From the NCBI RefSeq assembly GCF_001006325.2, contig NZ_LBIA02000001.1:4279501-4343500 (forward strand): 64,000 bases of DNA, read 5' to 3'. The notes below the pieces were generated by a model. That model made no database searches, was not told the DNA's origin, and was given only the letters and a program-made list of their open reading frames with translations. The DNA is from Afipia massiliensis (GTDB taxonomy: Bacteria > Pseudomonadota > Alphaproteobacteria > Rhizobiales > Xanthobacteraceae). Numbering within the stretch: position 1 is the stretch's first letter; every line of letters begins with the position of its first letter. This document shows, one piece after another, positions 37,952 through 46,194 of this stretch. Both the position numbers and the translations under genes were made by a program.

Positions 37952-38290
37952 CGAGTCTTACTCCCCTTCCTCGCCTCATCTCTGAAGAAATCTCGTCCGT
38001 CATTGCGAGGAGCAAAGCGACGAAGCAATCCAGTTTTTTGCTTGTCGATCGCAGACGCTGGATTGCTTCGCTGCGCTCGCAATGACGCTCTCACGCGCAC
38101 CGTTCTCGTTTCGGACTCAACTCAACACGCAAAAACGAGTCTGAATTTCCTTGGGACAACATTTATTTCGCATTAACGATTCGTTGACTCTCGACAGCGT
38201 GGGAAAAGTGGATTCAAATCACATTCGATTCGGAGGGTTGGGGAAACCGGCCGAACGGGGTGCAGACAATAAAGTTCGAGGGGCGAAGGA
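37952..38290. other. Intergenic region with repeat and kinase promoter
   Basis: 339 bp: the palindromic repeat at 37998-38087, then about 200 bp with no open frame of interest leading to the histidine kinase. GAGGGG lies seven bases before that start. Confidence 0.5.
37998..38087. repeat. Palindromic intergenic repeat, copy 1 of 3
   Basis: A 90-bp imperfect palindrome beginning CGTCATTGCGAG and ending CTCGCAATGACG, with inner arms around AAGCAATCCAG / CTGGATTGCTT. Two other copies are at 51140-51223 and 58257-58340. Here it follows the CDF gene and could act as a transcript end. Confidence 0.92.
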
Positions 38291-40747
38291 ATGGCGCGTT
38301 CGCACGCAGCGACAACGTGTGTCCAATCCGATTCTATCAAGGGATTGGCACAGTCGATCGCGAAGCCGGCATATCACCGGCTGCTGATTGCGGAGCCTGC
38401 GTTGCGACGCGCCGTTCCCACCCTGATCATCGCCTTCCTCATTACTATCTGCATCGGTGCATTCGTCCAGGTCATCGACCAGACCCGGCAAAAGCGCGCG
38501 TCCATCAAGCGTGACCTCTCAGCGCTGGCCGACCTGCTGGCGGAACGTCTCGACCGCGCGGGCCCTGTTCGTCAGGATCGCGCGGCGTCGGCCGAGCGGC
38601 TTCAGAGCCTGTTGCCCGGCTTGGTCCCCTCATGGGGCACCGCCGCCGGCCGCCATATCATCGTGACCAGTCCCGAACAGCGCATCATCGCGCGCATCCC
38701 CATCGATACCCCTGCCGAGAATGCAGGGCGCATCCTCGACGTGCTCAGCGCCACGTCCAAACTCAGCGTTCTTGGGCAGACCACTGTGATCGAGGTCGAA
38801 CTACCGGGCGGCCCCCGCGCCCTCGCCACCCAGCGCACCGTGAAATCGCTCCCCGGCCAGGTGATCGTGGTTCAGGAACAGGTCGAGTCCCCCTGGCGCT
38901 CCGACGCCGCACTACAGATCACGCTCTCAGCGACCACCGGCTTCGTGGTGCTGATCCTCGGCTTCGCGTTTCACTGGCAATCGACCCGCGCCCGCGAGGG
39001 CGATCTGATCAACGACGCGGTGCGCTCGCGGATCGACACGGCACTCAACCGCGGCCGTTGCGGCCTGTGGGACTGGGACCTGTCGCGCGGCCGGATTTTC
39101 TGGTCACAGTCGATGTTCGAACTGCTCGGGCTGGAAAGCCGCAGCGACCTGCTGACGTTCGGCGAGGTCAACGCGCTGGTGAAGTCCGACGACATCGACC
39201 TGTTCCACATCGCTGACCAGCTCGTCTCCGGCAACCTCGATCATATCGACCAGACATTCCGGATGCGCCATGCCAACGGACATTGGATCTGGCTGCGGGT
39301 CCGCTGCGAACTCAGCCAAGGCCAGAACGGCGGCGGCAGCCACCTGATCGGCATCGCGGTGGACATCACCGAACAGAAGAGCCTCGCCGAGCGAACCGTC
39401 GAGGCCGACCTGCGACTGCGCGACGCCATCGAGACCATCCCGGAAGCCTTCGTGCTGTGGGACGCCGATAACCGGCTGGTTCTCTGCAACTCGCACTTCA
39501 AACGCCTGCACAAGCTCCCCGACTCCGCCGTCAAGCAAGGCACCTCCTACGAGACCGTCATCGAAGTCGGCAGCATGCCGGAAATCCGCACCCGGCTGCC
39601 GAACTCACTGGCCCCTGGCGCGCGCACCTTCGAGGCCCAGTTGGAAGACGGCAGCTGGCTCAACATCAGCGAGCGCCGCACCAAGGACGGTGGCTACGTC
39701 TCCGTCGGCACCGACATCACCCAGATCAAGCTGCACGAGCAGAAGCTGATCGACAACGACATGCGCCTCACCGCGAACGTGATCGACCTCAAACGCTCGC
39801 AGGCTGAACTGGAGCGTCAGGCGCAACTGCTTGCCGAACTCGCGCAGAAATACGCCGATGAGAAAAACCGCGCCGAGGAAGCCAATCAGACCAAGTCGAA
39901 ATTCCTCGCCAACATGAGCCACGAGCTGCGCACTCCGCTCAACGCCATCATCGGCTTCTCGGAAGTGATGGGCAGCGGCATGTTCGGCGCGCTTGGCTCC
40001 GAAAAGTATCAGGAGTACTGCCACGACATCATGACCAGCGGAAACTACCTGCTGGACGTCATCAACGACATCCTCGACATGTCGAAGATCGAAGCCGGGC
40101 GCATGAAGCTCGATTACGAACCGCTCGACCTCGCCCAAACCCTCACCGAATCCCTGCGCGTCGTCTCCGGCCGCGCCGAAAACAAGAACCTGACAGTGAC
40201 CGCTGACATTCGCGGTGCGATCCCGATTGTCGCGGATCGCCGCGCCATGAAGCAGATCGCAGTGAACCTGCTGTCGAATGCAGTGAAGTTCACGCCCGAC
40301 GGCGGCAAGGTCACGGTCCGCAGCCGGATGCGCAACGGATCGATCATGCTGACCATCGCGGACAGCGGCATCGGCATTGCCCCGCAGTCGCTGGCGAAAC
40401 TCGGGCGGCCGTTCGAGCAGGTCGAAAGCCAGCTGACCAAGAGCTATCACGGCTCGGGCCTCGGGCTTGCCATAGCAAAGTCGCTCGCCAACCTGCATGG
40501 CGGATCGATGAAGCTGCGCTCGCGGCTGGGTGTCGGCACCATCGTCTGCGTGATGCTGCCGTGCGGACACGGCGAACAGGCCGCGCCCAGCATTATTGCC
40601 GAGACGTCCCTTCAAGCAGCTTCAGGAAAACCTCGCGCACGTCGTTCTGGGTCTCTCGCACGCGCGCCTCAAGCGACGAGAAATCCGGCGCGTCGCCAGC
40701 CCGCGTCAGCACCCGCAGCAGATCCTCCCCAGCTGTTTCCGGTTTGA
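38291..40747 (+). CDS. PAS-domain sensor histidine kinase
   Basis: 818 residues. Membrane segments at about 41-63 and 209-228 bracket a periplasmic domain. Two PAS domains follow (about 245-370, with 'WDWDLSRGRIFWSQSMFELLG', and about 375-490, with 'FVLWDADNRLVLCN'), then a coiled coil, HisKA with phospho-acceptor His about 544 in 'NMSHELRTPLNAIIGFSEVM', and HATPase_c with 'NLLSNAVKFTPDGG' and 'GSGLGLAIAKSL'. There is no receiver domain. A basic, Pro/Ala-rich tail of about 50 residues overlaps the glnE 3' end antisense by 155 bp. The plan and H-box resemble the PleC/DivJ kinase group; that link is tentative. Confidence 0.88.
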   Translation: MARSHAATTCVQSDSIKGLAQSIAKPAYHRLLIAEPALRRAVPTLIIAFLITICIGAFVQVIDQTRQKRASIKRDLSALADLLAERLDRAGPVRQDRAASAERLQSLLPGLVPSWGTAAGRHIIVTSPEQRIIARIPIDTPAENAGRILDVLSATSKLSVLGQTTVIEVELPGGPRALATQRTVKSLPGQVIVVQEQVESPWRSDAALQITLSATTGFVVLILGFAFHWQSTRAREGDLINDAVRSRIDTALNRGRCGLWDWDLSRGRIFWSQSMFELLGLESRSDLLTFGEVNALVKSDDIDLFHIADQLVSGNLDHIDQTFRMRHANGHWIWLRVRCELSQGQNGGGSHLIGIAVDITEQKSLAERTVEADLRLRDAIETIPEAFVLWDADNRLVLCNSHFKRLHKLPDSAVKQGTSYETVIEVGSMPEIRTRLPNSLAPGARTFEAQLEDGSWLNISERRTKDGGYVSVGTDITQIKLHEQKLIDNDMRLTANVIDLKRSQAELERQAQLLAELAQKYADEKNRAEEANQTKSKFLANMSHELRTPLNAIIGFSEVMGSGMFGALGSEKYQEYCHDIMTSGNYLLDVINDILDMSKIEAGRMKLDYEPLDLAQTLTESLRVVSGRAENKNLTVTADIRGAIPIVADRRAMKQIAVNLLSNAVKFTPDGGKVTVRSRMRNGSIMLTIADSGIGIAPQSLAKLGRPFEQVESQLTKSYHGSGLGLAIAKSLANLHGGSMKLRSRLGVGTIVCVMLPCGHGEQAAPSIIAETSLQAASGKPRARRSGSLARAPQATRNPARRQPASAPAADPPQLFPV

Positions 40748-43565
40748 ATTTCTCCGTCACGCACAAGCGGATGATCTGGGTCAAATCGTGATAGAGCCGT
40801 GACGCCGCACGCAGGATGTCGACATCCGACTGCGACAGAACTCCAAGCCGCGCCGCACTATCCAGCACCTGCACCGTGCTGACGTCGAGAATGCCCGGCT
40901 TGTCCGCCGCGTGGATCAGTTGCAGATACTGCGCGATGAACTCGATATCGACCATGCCGCCGGCGGCATTTTTCAGATCCCAGATGTCGCTCTCGCCCTT
41001 TTCCTCGGCGATGGCGCGGCGCATTTCCAGAACGTCGTTGGCGATGATGCCGGTCTCGCGCTTGCGCGTCAGCACATCGCGGATAACGGCCTCGATCTTG
41101 GCCTGAAAAGCCGGCGACGCCGAAATAACACGAGCGCGCGTCAGCGCCATGTGCTCCCAGGTCCAGGCTTCGTGTTCCTGATATTCGGAAAAAGAGTCGA
41201 TCCGCGACGCCAGCGGACCCGCCCGCCCCGACGGGCGCAGCCGCATATCGACCTCATAAAGCACGCCGTAATTGGTGCGCGTCGTGAACGCGCTGATCAG
41301 ACGCTGGGTCAGCCGCGCGAAATACTGTGAGCCGTGCAGCGATCGCGCACCGTCCGAGTCAGGCGCTTCGTGATCGAAGTCATAGATCAGGATCAGGTCG
41401 AGATCGGACGACGCCGTCATTTCGCGGCTGCCGAGCTTGCCCATCGCCACGATGGCGGTTTCCTGATCCTTGATCCGCCCATGCTGCTCCGCGAATTGGC
41501 CCATCACCAGACCATTCACGGTATGCGCGATGCCTTCCGCCACGTCGGCAAACGCGACGCTCGCGTGCTGTGCCGACACCGTGCCGGACAGAATGCGGGT
41601 GCCGATCAGGAACAGGCTCTCCTGCCCGAACAGCCGCAGCCGGTCCAGAAACTCCTCGTAGGAATTTGCGTCGGACAGGGTCGCCGCAAGCCGCGCCGAC
41701 AGTTCGTCCTGATCCGGCATCGCGCCGAAGAAGCGCGGATCGATCAGTCCGTCCATGATCTGCGGCTGCCGCGCCAGCATGTCGCTCAGGCGCGGCGCCG
41801 CGCCCAGCACAAGCGCGACCAGCGCCACCAGATCCTTGTTCTGGCTCAGCAGCGAAATCAGCCGCCCGCCCCGCTGCAACGCCTGAAGGAAGCGGTCGAA
41901 CGCCATCACGGCATCGTCGGGCTCCTCGGCGCGAGACAGACCGCGCATCAGGTCAGGGACGAATTCGTTGAATGCCTGCCGCGTTGCATCCACACGGAAC
42001 ACACGATACTCGCCGCTCAGCCAGCGCTGCACGGTCTCCGCCACCATCCTCGGCTTCTTGAAGCCCAGCGTGAGCAGATACTCGAGCAGCCGCTTGTCGT
42101 CCGGGCCAGCGCTGTAGTCCACGTCCGGCAATTTCTCGGCGCCGGCCGGATCGCCCTCGAATAACCGGCTGTAGTGGTTCTGCACGCAGTTGAGATGCGC
42201 CAGCAGATCCCTGGCGAACGCGGCGCGGTCGTCATATCCGAAGAACCGCGCGAAACGTTCGACCGCTTCGGCCTCGGTCGGCAACGTATGCGTCTGCTCG
42301 TCGGCGACCATTTGCAGACGATGCTCGACCCGGCGCAGGAAATCGTAAGCCACCGTCAGTTCGTCGCGCGCCTCGAACGTGATCCAGTTGCTGTTCGCCA
42401 GAATATTAAGCGCCTCCAGCGTCGGGCGCACGCGCAGTTCCGGATGCCGCCCGCCCGCGATCAGTTGCTGGGTCTGGGCGAAGAATTCGATCTCGCGGAT
42501 ACCGCCGCGGCCGACCTTGACATTATGGCCTTCGACGGAAATCTCGTTCTGGCCGCGGAACGTCTGCATCTGCCGCTTCATGTCGTGGACGTCGGCGAGT
42601 GCCGCGAAATCCAGATGCTTGCGCCAGACGAACGGCGCGATCTCGGCGAGCAGCGCATCGCCGGCTTTCAGGTCGCCTGCGCAGGGCAGCGCCTTGATCA
42701 TTGCCGCGCGTTCCCAGGTGCGGCCCTCGCGCTCGTAATAGTGCAGTGCCGCCGCGATGGAGATCGCCACCGGCGTCGATGCGGGATCGGGCCGCAGCCG
42801 CAGATCGACACGGAACACGTATCCGTCGGCGGTGCGCGATTGCAGCAGCCGCGACAGCCCCTGCGCGACCTTGACGAAAAACGGCGATGGCTCGATGCCT
42901 TCGGCCAGCGTCGGCGCGTCCAGCTCGTAGAACACGATCAGGTCGATATCGCTGGAGTAATTCAGTTCCCCCGCGCCCATCTTGCCCATGGCGAGCACGA
43001 CGAGGCCGCTGCCGATTTCCGGATGCTCGGCGTCGGGCGGCAGCAGCCGACCGCGCGCGGCTTCCTGCTTGAGCAGGAAGCGAATGGCGCATTGAACGGA
43101 AGTCACGGCGATGTCGGTCAGCGCCCGGGTCACCCGCATCACCGGCCAGACGCCGCCGATGTCGCACAGCGCGATCAGCAGTGCGGCTTCGGATTTCATC
43201 CGGCGCAGCGCCGTCATGACCTCGGCATCGGTCGGGGCGGCGGCGACATCGGCCACCGCCTTGACAATCAGCGCCGCGAGGTGGTCATCGGGATCGGATT
43301 GCAGCAGGCGGACGACGCGGCCGGCATCCGCGCGCATCAGATCGAACAGATAGGGCGAGGCTTCCGCGATGCCCTCAAGGATCGCCTTGGCCTGCGGGAA
43401 CGAGCCGGATATGGCCTTGAGCGCAGTCGCGGCCTCGGGCGAGATATCGCCCAGCCAATCCGCGAGCCGCCGTTCGGCATCGTCAGGCGCGAACAGTTTC
43501 GGTCCGGCCACGAAACGGGCCGCCAGGGTGGGTCGGTCCGCACCGCCCATCTCAGGTGAACTCAT
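40593..43565 (-). CDS. glnE: Glutamine synthetase adenylyltransferase/adenylyl-removing enzyme
   Basis: 990 residues, the expected size. Two nucleotidyltransferase domains are visible: the N-terminal adenylyl-removing domain ('NYSSDIDLIVFYELD') and the C-terminal adenylyltransferase domain ('TASSDLDLILIYDFDHE'), separated by helical linker and followed by 'RPSGRAGPLASRIDSF' and 'MRRAIAEEKGESDIWDLKNA'. It adds or removes AMP on glutamine synthetase in response to PII and glutamine. It overlaps the upstream kinase gene by four bases (ATGA), which couples nitrogen control to that operon, and its 3' end overlaps the PAS kinase gene antisense. Confidence 0.96.
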   Translation of the reverse strand: MSSPEMGGADRPTLAARFVAGPKLFAPDDAERRLADWLGDISPEAATALKAISGSFPQAKAILEGIAEASPYLFDLMRADAGRVVRLLQSDPDDHLAALIVKAVADVAAAPTDAEVMTALRRMKSEAALLIALCDIGGVWPVMRVTRALTDIAVTSVQCAIRFLLKQEAARGRLLPPDAEHPEIGSGLVVLAMGKMGAGELNYSSDIDLIVFYELDAPTLAEGIEPSPFFVKVAQGLSRLLQSRTADGYVFRVDLRLRPDPASTPVAISIAAALHYYEREGRTWERAAMIKALPCAGDLKAGDALLAEIAPFVWRKHLDFAALADVHDMKRQMQTFRGQNEISVEGHNVKVGRGGIREIEFFAQTQQLIAGGRHPELRVRPTLEALNILANSNWITFEARDELTVAYDFLRRVEHRLQMVADEQTHTLPTEAEAVERFARFFGYDDRAAFARDLLAHLNCVQNHYSRLFEGDPAGAEKLPDVDYSAGPDDKRLLEYLLTLGFKKPRMVAETVQRWLSGEYRVFRVDATRQAFNEFVPDLMRGLSRAEEPDDAVMAFDRFLQALQRGGRLISLLSQNKDLVALVALVLGAAPRLSDMLARQPQIMDGLIDPRFFGAMPDQDELSARLAATLSDANSYEEFLDRLRLFGQESLFLIGTRILSGTVSAQHASVAFADVAEGIAHTVNGLVMGQFAEQHGRIKDQETAIVAMGKLGSREMTASSDLDLILIYDFDHEAPDSDGARSLHGSQYFARLTQRLISAFTTRTNYGVLYEVDMRLRPSGRAGPLASRIDSFSEYQEHEAWTWEHMALTRARVISASPAFQAKIEAVIRDVLTRKRETGIIANDVLEMRRAIAEEKGESDIWDLKNAAGGMVDIEFIAQYLQLIHAADKPGILDVSTVQVLDSAARLGVLSQSDVDILRAASRLYHDLTQIIRLCVTEKFKPETAGEDLLRVLTRAGDAPDFSSLEARVRETQNDVREVFLKLLEGTSRQ

Positions 43566-45022
43566 ACAGTCTTCTGTTCCACGCCCCGGCTCGGGATCAC
43601 AAGCGTCACGCGCAGCCCCGGCTGGCTGTCCGCGAGTCGCAGGTCGCCACCATGCAACGTCGCGACAGCCGATGCCAGACTCAAACCGAGCCCCGATCCG
43701 GGCTGGGTGCGGCTGGCCTCCAGCCGGACAAACCGCTCGACCGCGCGCTGGCGGTCGGCTTCCGGGACACCTGGCCCGTGGTCCGTGACACTGAGAAGAA
43801 CATTGTCCCCTTCCCGGTGCGCCTCGATCAGAATATCGGGAGTTTTTGCGGCGGCGCCGGATGCGGCGGGGTCGTTCCCCGCGGACGCGCCAGCGGGCTG
43901 GCCATATTTGATGGCGTTCTCGACCAGATTGGCCAGCGCCTGACTGATCAGTTCGCGGTTGCCGTGAATGGTCGCGGCGTCAGCCGCGACGTCGAGGGAC
44001 AGGCCCTTGTCCTCGGCGAGCGGCTCATAAAGTTCATGGATGCCGTGGGCCACTTCGGCCGCGTCAAAGTCGATCATGTTGTCGCGGGCCTGACCGGATT
44101 CGGCGCGCGCGATCATCAGCAGCGCGTTGAAGGTGCGGATCAGGCCGTCGGACTCGTCGATGGTGCGCTCGAGCGCTGCGCGGTATTCACCTTCGTTGCC
44201 CGCCTTCGCCAGCGCCTCCTCGGCGCGGTTGCGAAGCCGCGTCAGCGGCGTCTTGAGATCGTGGGCAATGTTGTCGGACACTTCCTTGAGGCCGACCATC
44301 AGCGCCTCGATGCGCTCCAGCATGGCATTGAGATTTTCCGCGAGCCGGTCGATCTCGTCGCCGCTTCGGCCCACCGGCAATCGCTCGGACAGGTCGCCCG
44401 CCATGATCCGCTGCGTGGTTCCGGTCATCGCGTCGATCCGGCGCAGCACGCGCCGCGCGACGAACACGCCGCCACCGAGGCCGAGCACGACCACGATCAG
44501 CACCGACCATTGCGCGGCCTTTGCGACAATGGCGAACAGCCGCCGCCGCTCCTCAAGGTCGCGCCCCACCAGAATCCGGAAACCGCCGGAAAGCTGCGAC
44601 ACCTTCACCAGCGCGTAGTGACTCTTGGTGTCGGTCTCTTCGAGCCGCTTATAAAAGGTCTCCGCCCAGCCGGGATGGTCCATCACGCCGGGTTCGAGCG
44701 AGGACACGTTGCCGGCCACCCCCTGCCCCTGCGGCGTGGTCACGAGGTACAAATTCGCGCCCGGACGCAGCGCGCGGCCCTCGACCGCGGTGACAAGTCC
44801 GCGCAGACCGCCCCGCGTATATTGCTCGGTCAACTCGCTCAGTTCGGAATTGACGGTGTCAGTGATCTGCTCGGTGATCATGCGCCGCGTGTTCCAGGCG
44901 AAGTAGCCAAGCAGCGACGCGGCGAACAGCGCAAACAGCAGCAGATAGACCAGCGTCAGCCGGAACGCTGTGGTTCGTATCAGTTTACCGAATGCCGTCA
45001 CGAACCATATATCCGGCGCCAC
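43562..45022 (-). CDS. HAMP-domain sensor histidine kinase
   Basis: 486 residues: membrane helix about 20-42, a periplasmic domain to about 170, a second helix about 172-188, HAMP (to about 240), HisKA with His254 in 'NIAHDLKTPLTRLRNRAEE', and HATPase_c ('ANLVENAIKYG', 'DHGPGVPEADR', 'GSGLGLSLASAVA'). A Gly/Ala/Ser-rich insert lies between the N box and the following ATP-lid region. The start at 45022 overlaps the regulator gene by 38 bp; a GTG at 45001 is an alternative. It pairs with the OmpR-type regulator upstream and its stop overlaps glnE. Confidence 0.9.
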   Translation of the reverse strand: MAPDIWFVTAFGKLIRTTAFRLTLVYLLLFALFAASLLGYFAWNTRRMITEQITDTVNSELSELTEQYTRGGLRGLVTAVEGRALRPGANLYLVTTPQGQGVAGNVSSLEPGVMDHPGWAETFYKRLEETDTKSHYALVKVSQLSGGFRILVGRDLEERRRLFAIVAKAAQWSVLIVVVLGLGGGVFVARRVLRRIDAMTGTTQRIMAGDLSERLPVGRSGDEIDRLAENLNAMLERIEALMVGLKEVSDNIAHDLKTPLTRLRNRAEEALAKAGNEGEYRAALERTIDESDGLIRTFNALLMIARAESGQARDNMIDFDAAEVAHGIHELYEPLAEDKGLSLDVAADAATIHGNRELISQALANLVENAIKYGQPAGASAGNDPAASGAAAKTPDILIEAHREGDNVLLSVTDHGPGVPEADRQRAVERFVRLEASRTQPGSGLGLSLASAVATLHGGDLRLADSQPGLRVTLVIPSRGVEQKTV

Positions 45023-45665
45023 GAATGGTGTGCAGCAGCGGCTTGTCCTGCCCCTTGTCGATCTTGGAGCGCAGCCGCGAGATGTGCACGTCGATCACGT
45101 TGGTCTGCGGATCGAAATGATAGTCCCATACGTTTTCGAGCAGCATGGTGCGGGTCACGACCTGCCCCGCATGTTTCATCAAGTATTCCAGCAGCCGGAA
45201 TTCGCGCGGCTGCAACGTGATCTCGGTAGAGCCACGCTTAACCTGATGCGAAAGCCGGTCGAGTTCGAGATCGCCGACACGATAGGTCGTCTCCTCGGAC
45301 GGACCGCCGTGACGGCGCGACAGCACCTCGACGCGCGCCAGCAATTCCGCGAATGAATAAGGTTTCGGCAGGTAATCGTCGCCGCCTGCGCGCAGGCCCT
45401 TGATGCGATCGTCGACCTGGCCGAGCGCGGACAGGATCAACGCGGGGGTATGATTGCCCTTGCCTCGCAGGGTGCCGATGATGGACAGCCCGTCGCGCTT
45501 GGGCAGCATGCGGTCGATCACGAGCACGTCGTACTCGCCGGACTCGGCGAGCGCGAGACCCTCCTCGCCGTCGCTTGCATGGTCGGCAACATGACCGACC
45601 TCGCGAAACGCCTTCACGAGATAGTCGGCCGACTCGCGGTCGTCTTCAACGATGAGCAGTCGCAT
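44985..45665 (-). CDS. OmpR/PhoB-family response regulator
   Basis: 226 residues. The receiver has the acidic pair in 'MRLLIVEDDR', phospho-acceptor Asp51 in 'VLVIDRMLPKRDG', and Lys in 'YLPKPYSFAEL'. The winged helix has 'LQPREFRLLEYLMKHAGQVV' and 'VDVHISRLRSKIDKG'. The start at 45665 is the standard family start; in-frame ATGs at 45710 and 45782 would add polar residues. First gene of the regulator-kinase-glnE operon; the terminator just upstream (45781-45819) insulates it from degP. Confidence 0.92.
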   Translation of the reverse strand: MRLLIVEDDRESADYLVKAFREVGHVADHASDGEEGLALAESGEYDVLVIDRMLPKRDGLSIIGTLRGKGNHTPALILSALGQVDDRIKGLRAGGDDYLPKPYSFAELLARVEVLSRRHGGPSEETTYRVGDLELDRLSHQVKRGSTEITLQPREFRLLEYLMKHAGQVVTRTMLLENVWDYHFDPQTNVIDVHISRLRSKIDKGQDKPLLHTIRGAGYMVRDGIR

Positions 45666-45780
45666 CTGTGATTCGGTCTGGATTTGAGCAGCGGAACTTT
45701 GTGTCACCATGGCGCGATGATCGTCCTCATGCAAGGCAGCGAATGACGTGCCTGCGGCCGCCAGCCCCTGGTGCATTAGC

Positions 45781-45819
45781 AAGAAAACGGGCGGCGAAGC
45801 TGGGGGACTTCACCGCCCG
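45781..45819 (-). terminator. Rho-independent terminator between degP and the regulator operon
   Basis: On the minus strand the stem CGGGCGG-T-GAAG pairs with CTTC-G-CCGCCCG around an eight-base loop, followed at once by TTTTCTT. It would stop read-through from the degP side about 120 bp before the regulator start, or act as a leader attenuator of that operon. Confidence 0.72.
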
Positions 45820-45917
45820 CATTGCACGACCGACTGGAGTGCGATCGCGCCGCCTTCGACGGAGGGGGGCGTTTTCCATCGAAAGCATCTCTGCATGATG
45901 CAGAAAGAGCATCACGC

Positions 45918-46081
45918 CTGGTGTCCTGAATCCGAAGTTCGCTTTATCTAGCAGCGCCTTCGGTGGCGAACTTCGGATTCAAAAGGACACCAGTAATCAT
46001 AATTCCAGTGTGGTTTCGGTTCGCAAGTCCGCAAACGAACGCGCTGCAAAAACGACGCGGACTTGCGAACCACCACACTGG
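45918..46081. repeat. Two-hairpin intergenic repeat module, copy 2 (inverted)
   Basis: The reverse complement of the module at 33882-34041. GAATCCGAAGTTCGC (45928-45942) pairs with its complement (45966-45980), extended by CTGGTGTCC / GGACACCAG; then an AT-rich linker; then GGTTCGCAAGTCCGC (46018-46032) pairs with its complement (46057-46071), extended by CCAGTGTGG / CCACACTGG. The stem arms are identical to copy 1; the loops differ but keep a GCGCTG core. Confidence 0.93.
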
Positions 46082-46164
46082 ATTTAAGGGACGGGCTTTT
46101 GGCCCGCCCCCGGGAAGGAGCCGTCGGCGGGGGCTACTATGCCGGCGACAACTCCCCATCTCGT

Positions 46165-46182
46165 CCTCGCCTCCCGGCGAGG
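46165..46182 (-). terminator. Short hairpin after degP
   Basis: A seven-base stem, CCTCGCC and GGCGAGG, with a four-base loop, 13 bases past the degP stop. No T-run, so it is a weak candidate; a second imperfect GC-rich stem lies at 46088-46110. Confidence 0.35.
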
Positions 46183-46194
46183 ATTAAACTTTGA

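Larger units (their letters stand above)
45666..46194. other. Intergenic region between the regulator and degP
   Basis: About 530 bp with no supported gene. It contains, from the degP side, a short hairpin (46165-46182), the two-hairpin module (45918-46081), a small inverted repeat TCTGCA-TGA-TGCAGA (near 45889-45904) and the terminator at 45781-45819. The promoter of the regulator-glnE operon should be in the last 120 bp. Confidence 0.55.

Noticed and set aside
37998-38087. tRNA or small structured RNA gene at the palindromic repeats
   Set aside because: The sequences are long simple palindromes repeated three times, without a cloverleaf or conserved tRNA boxes.
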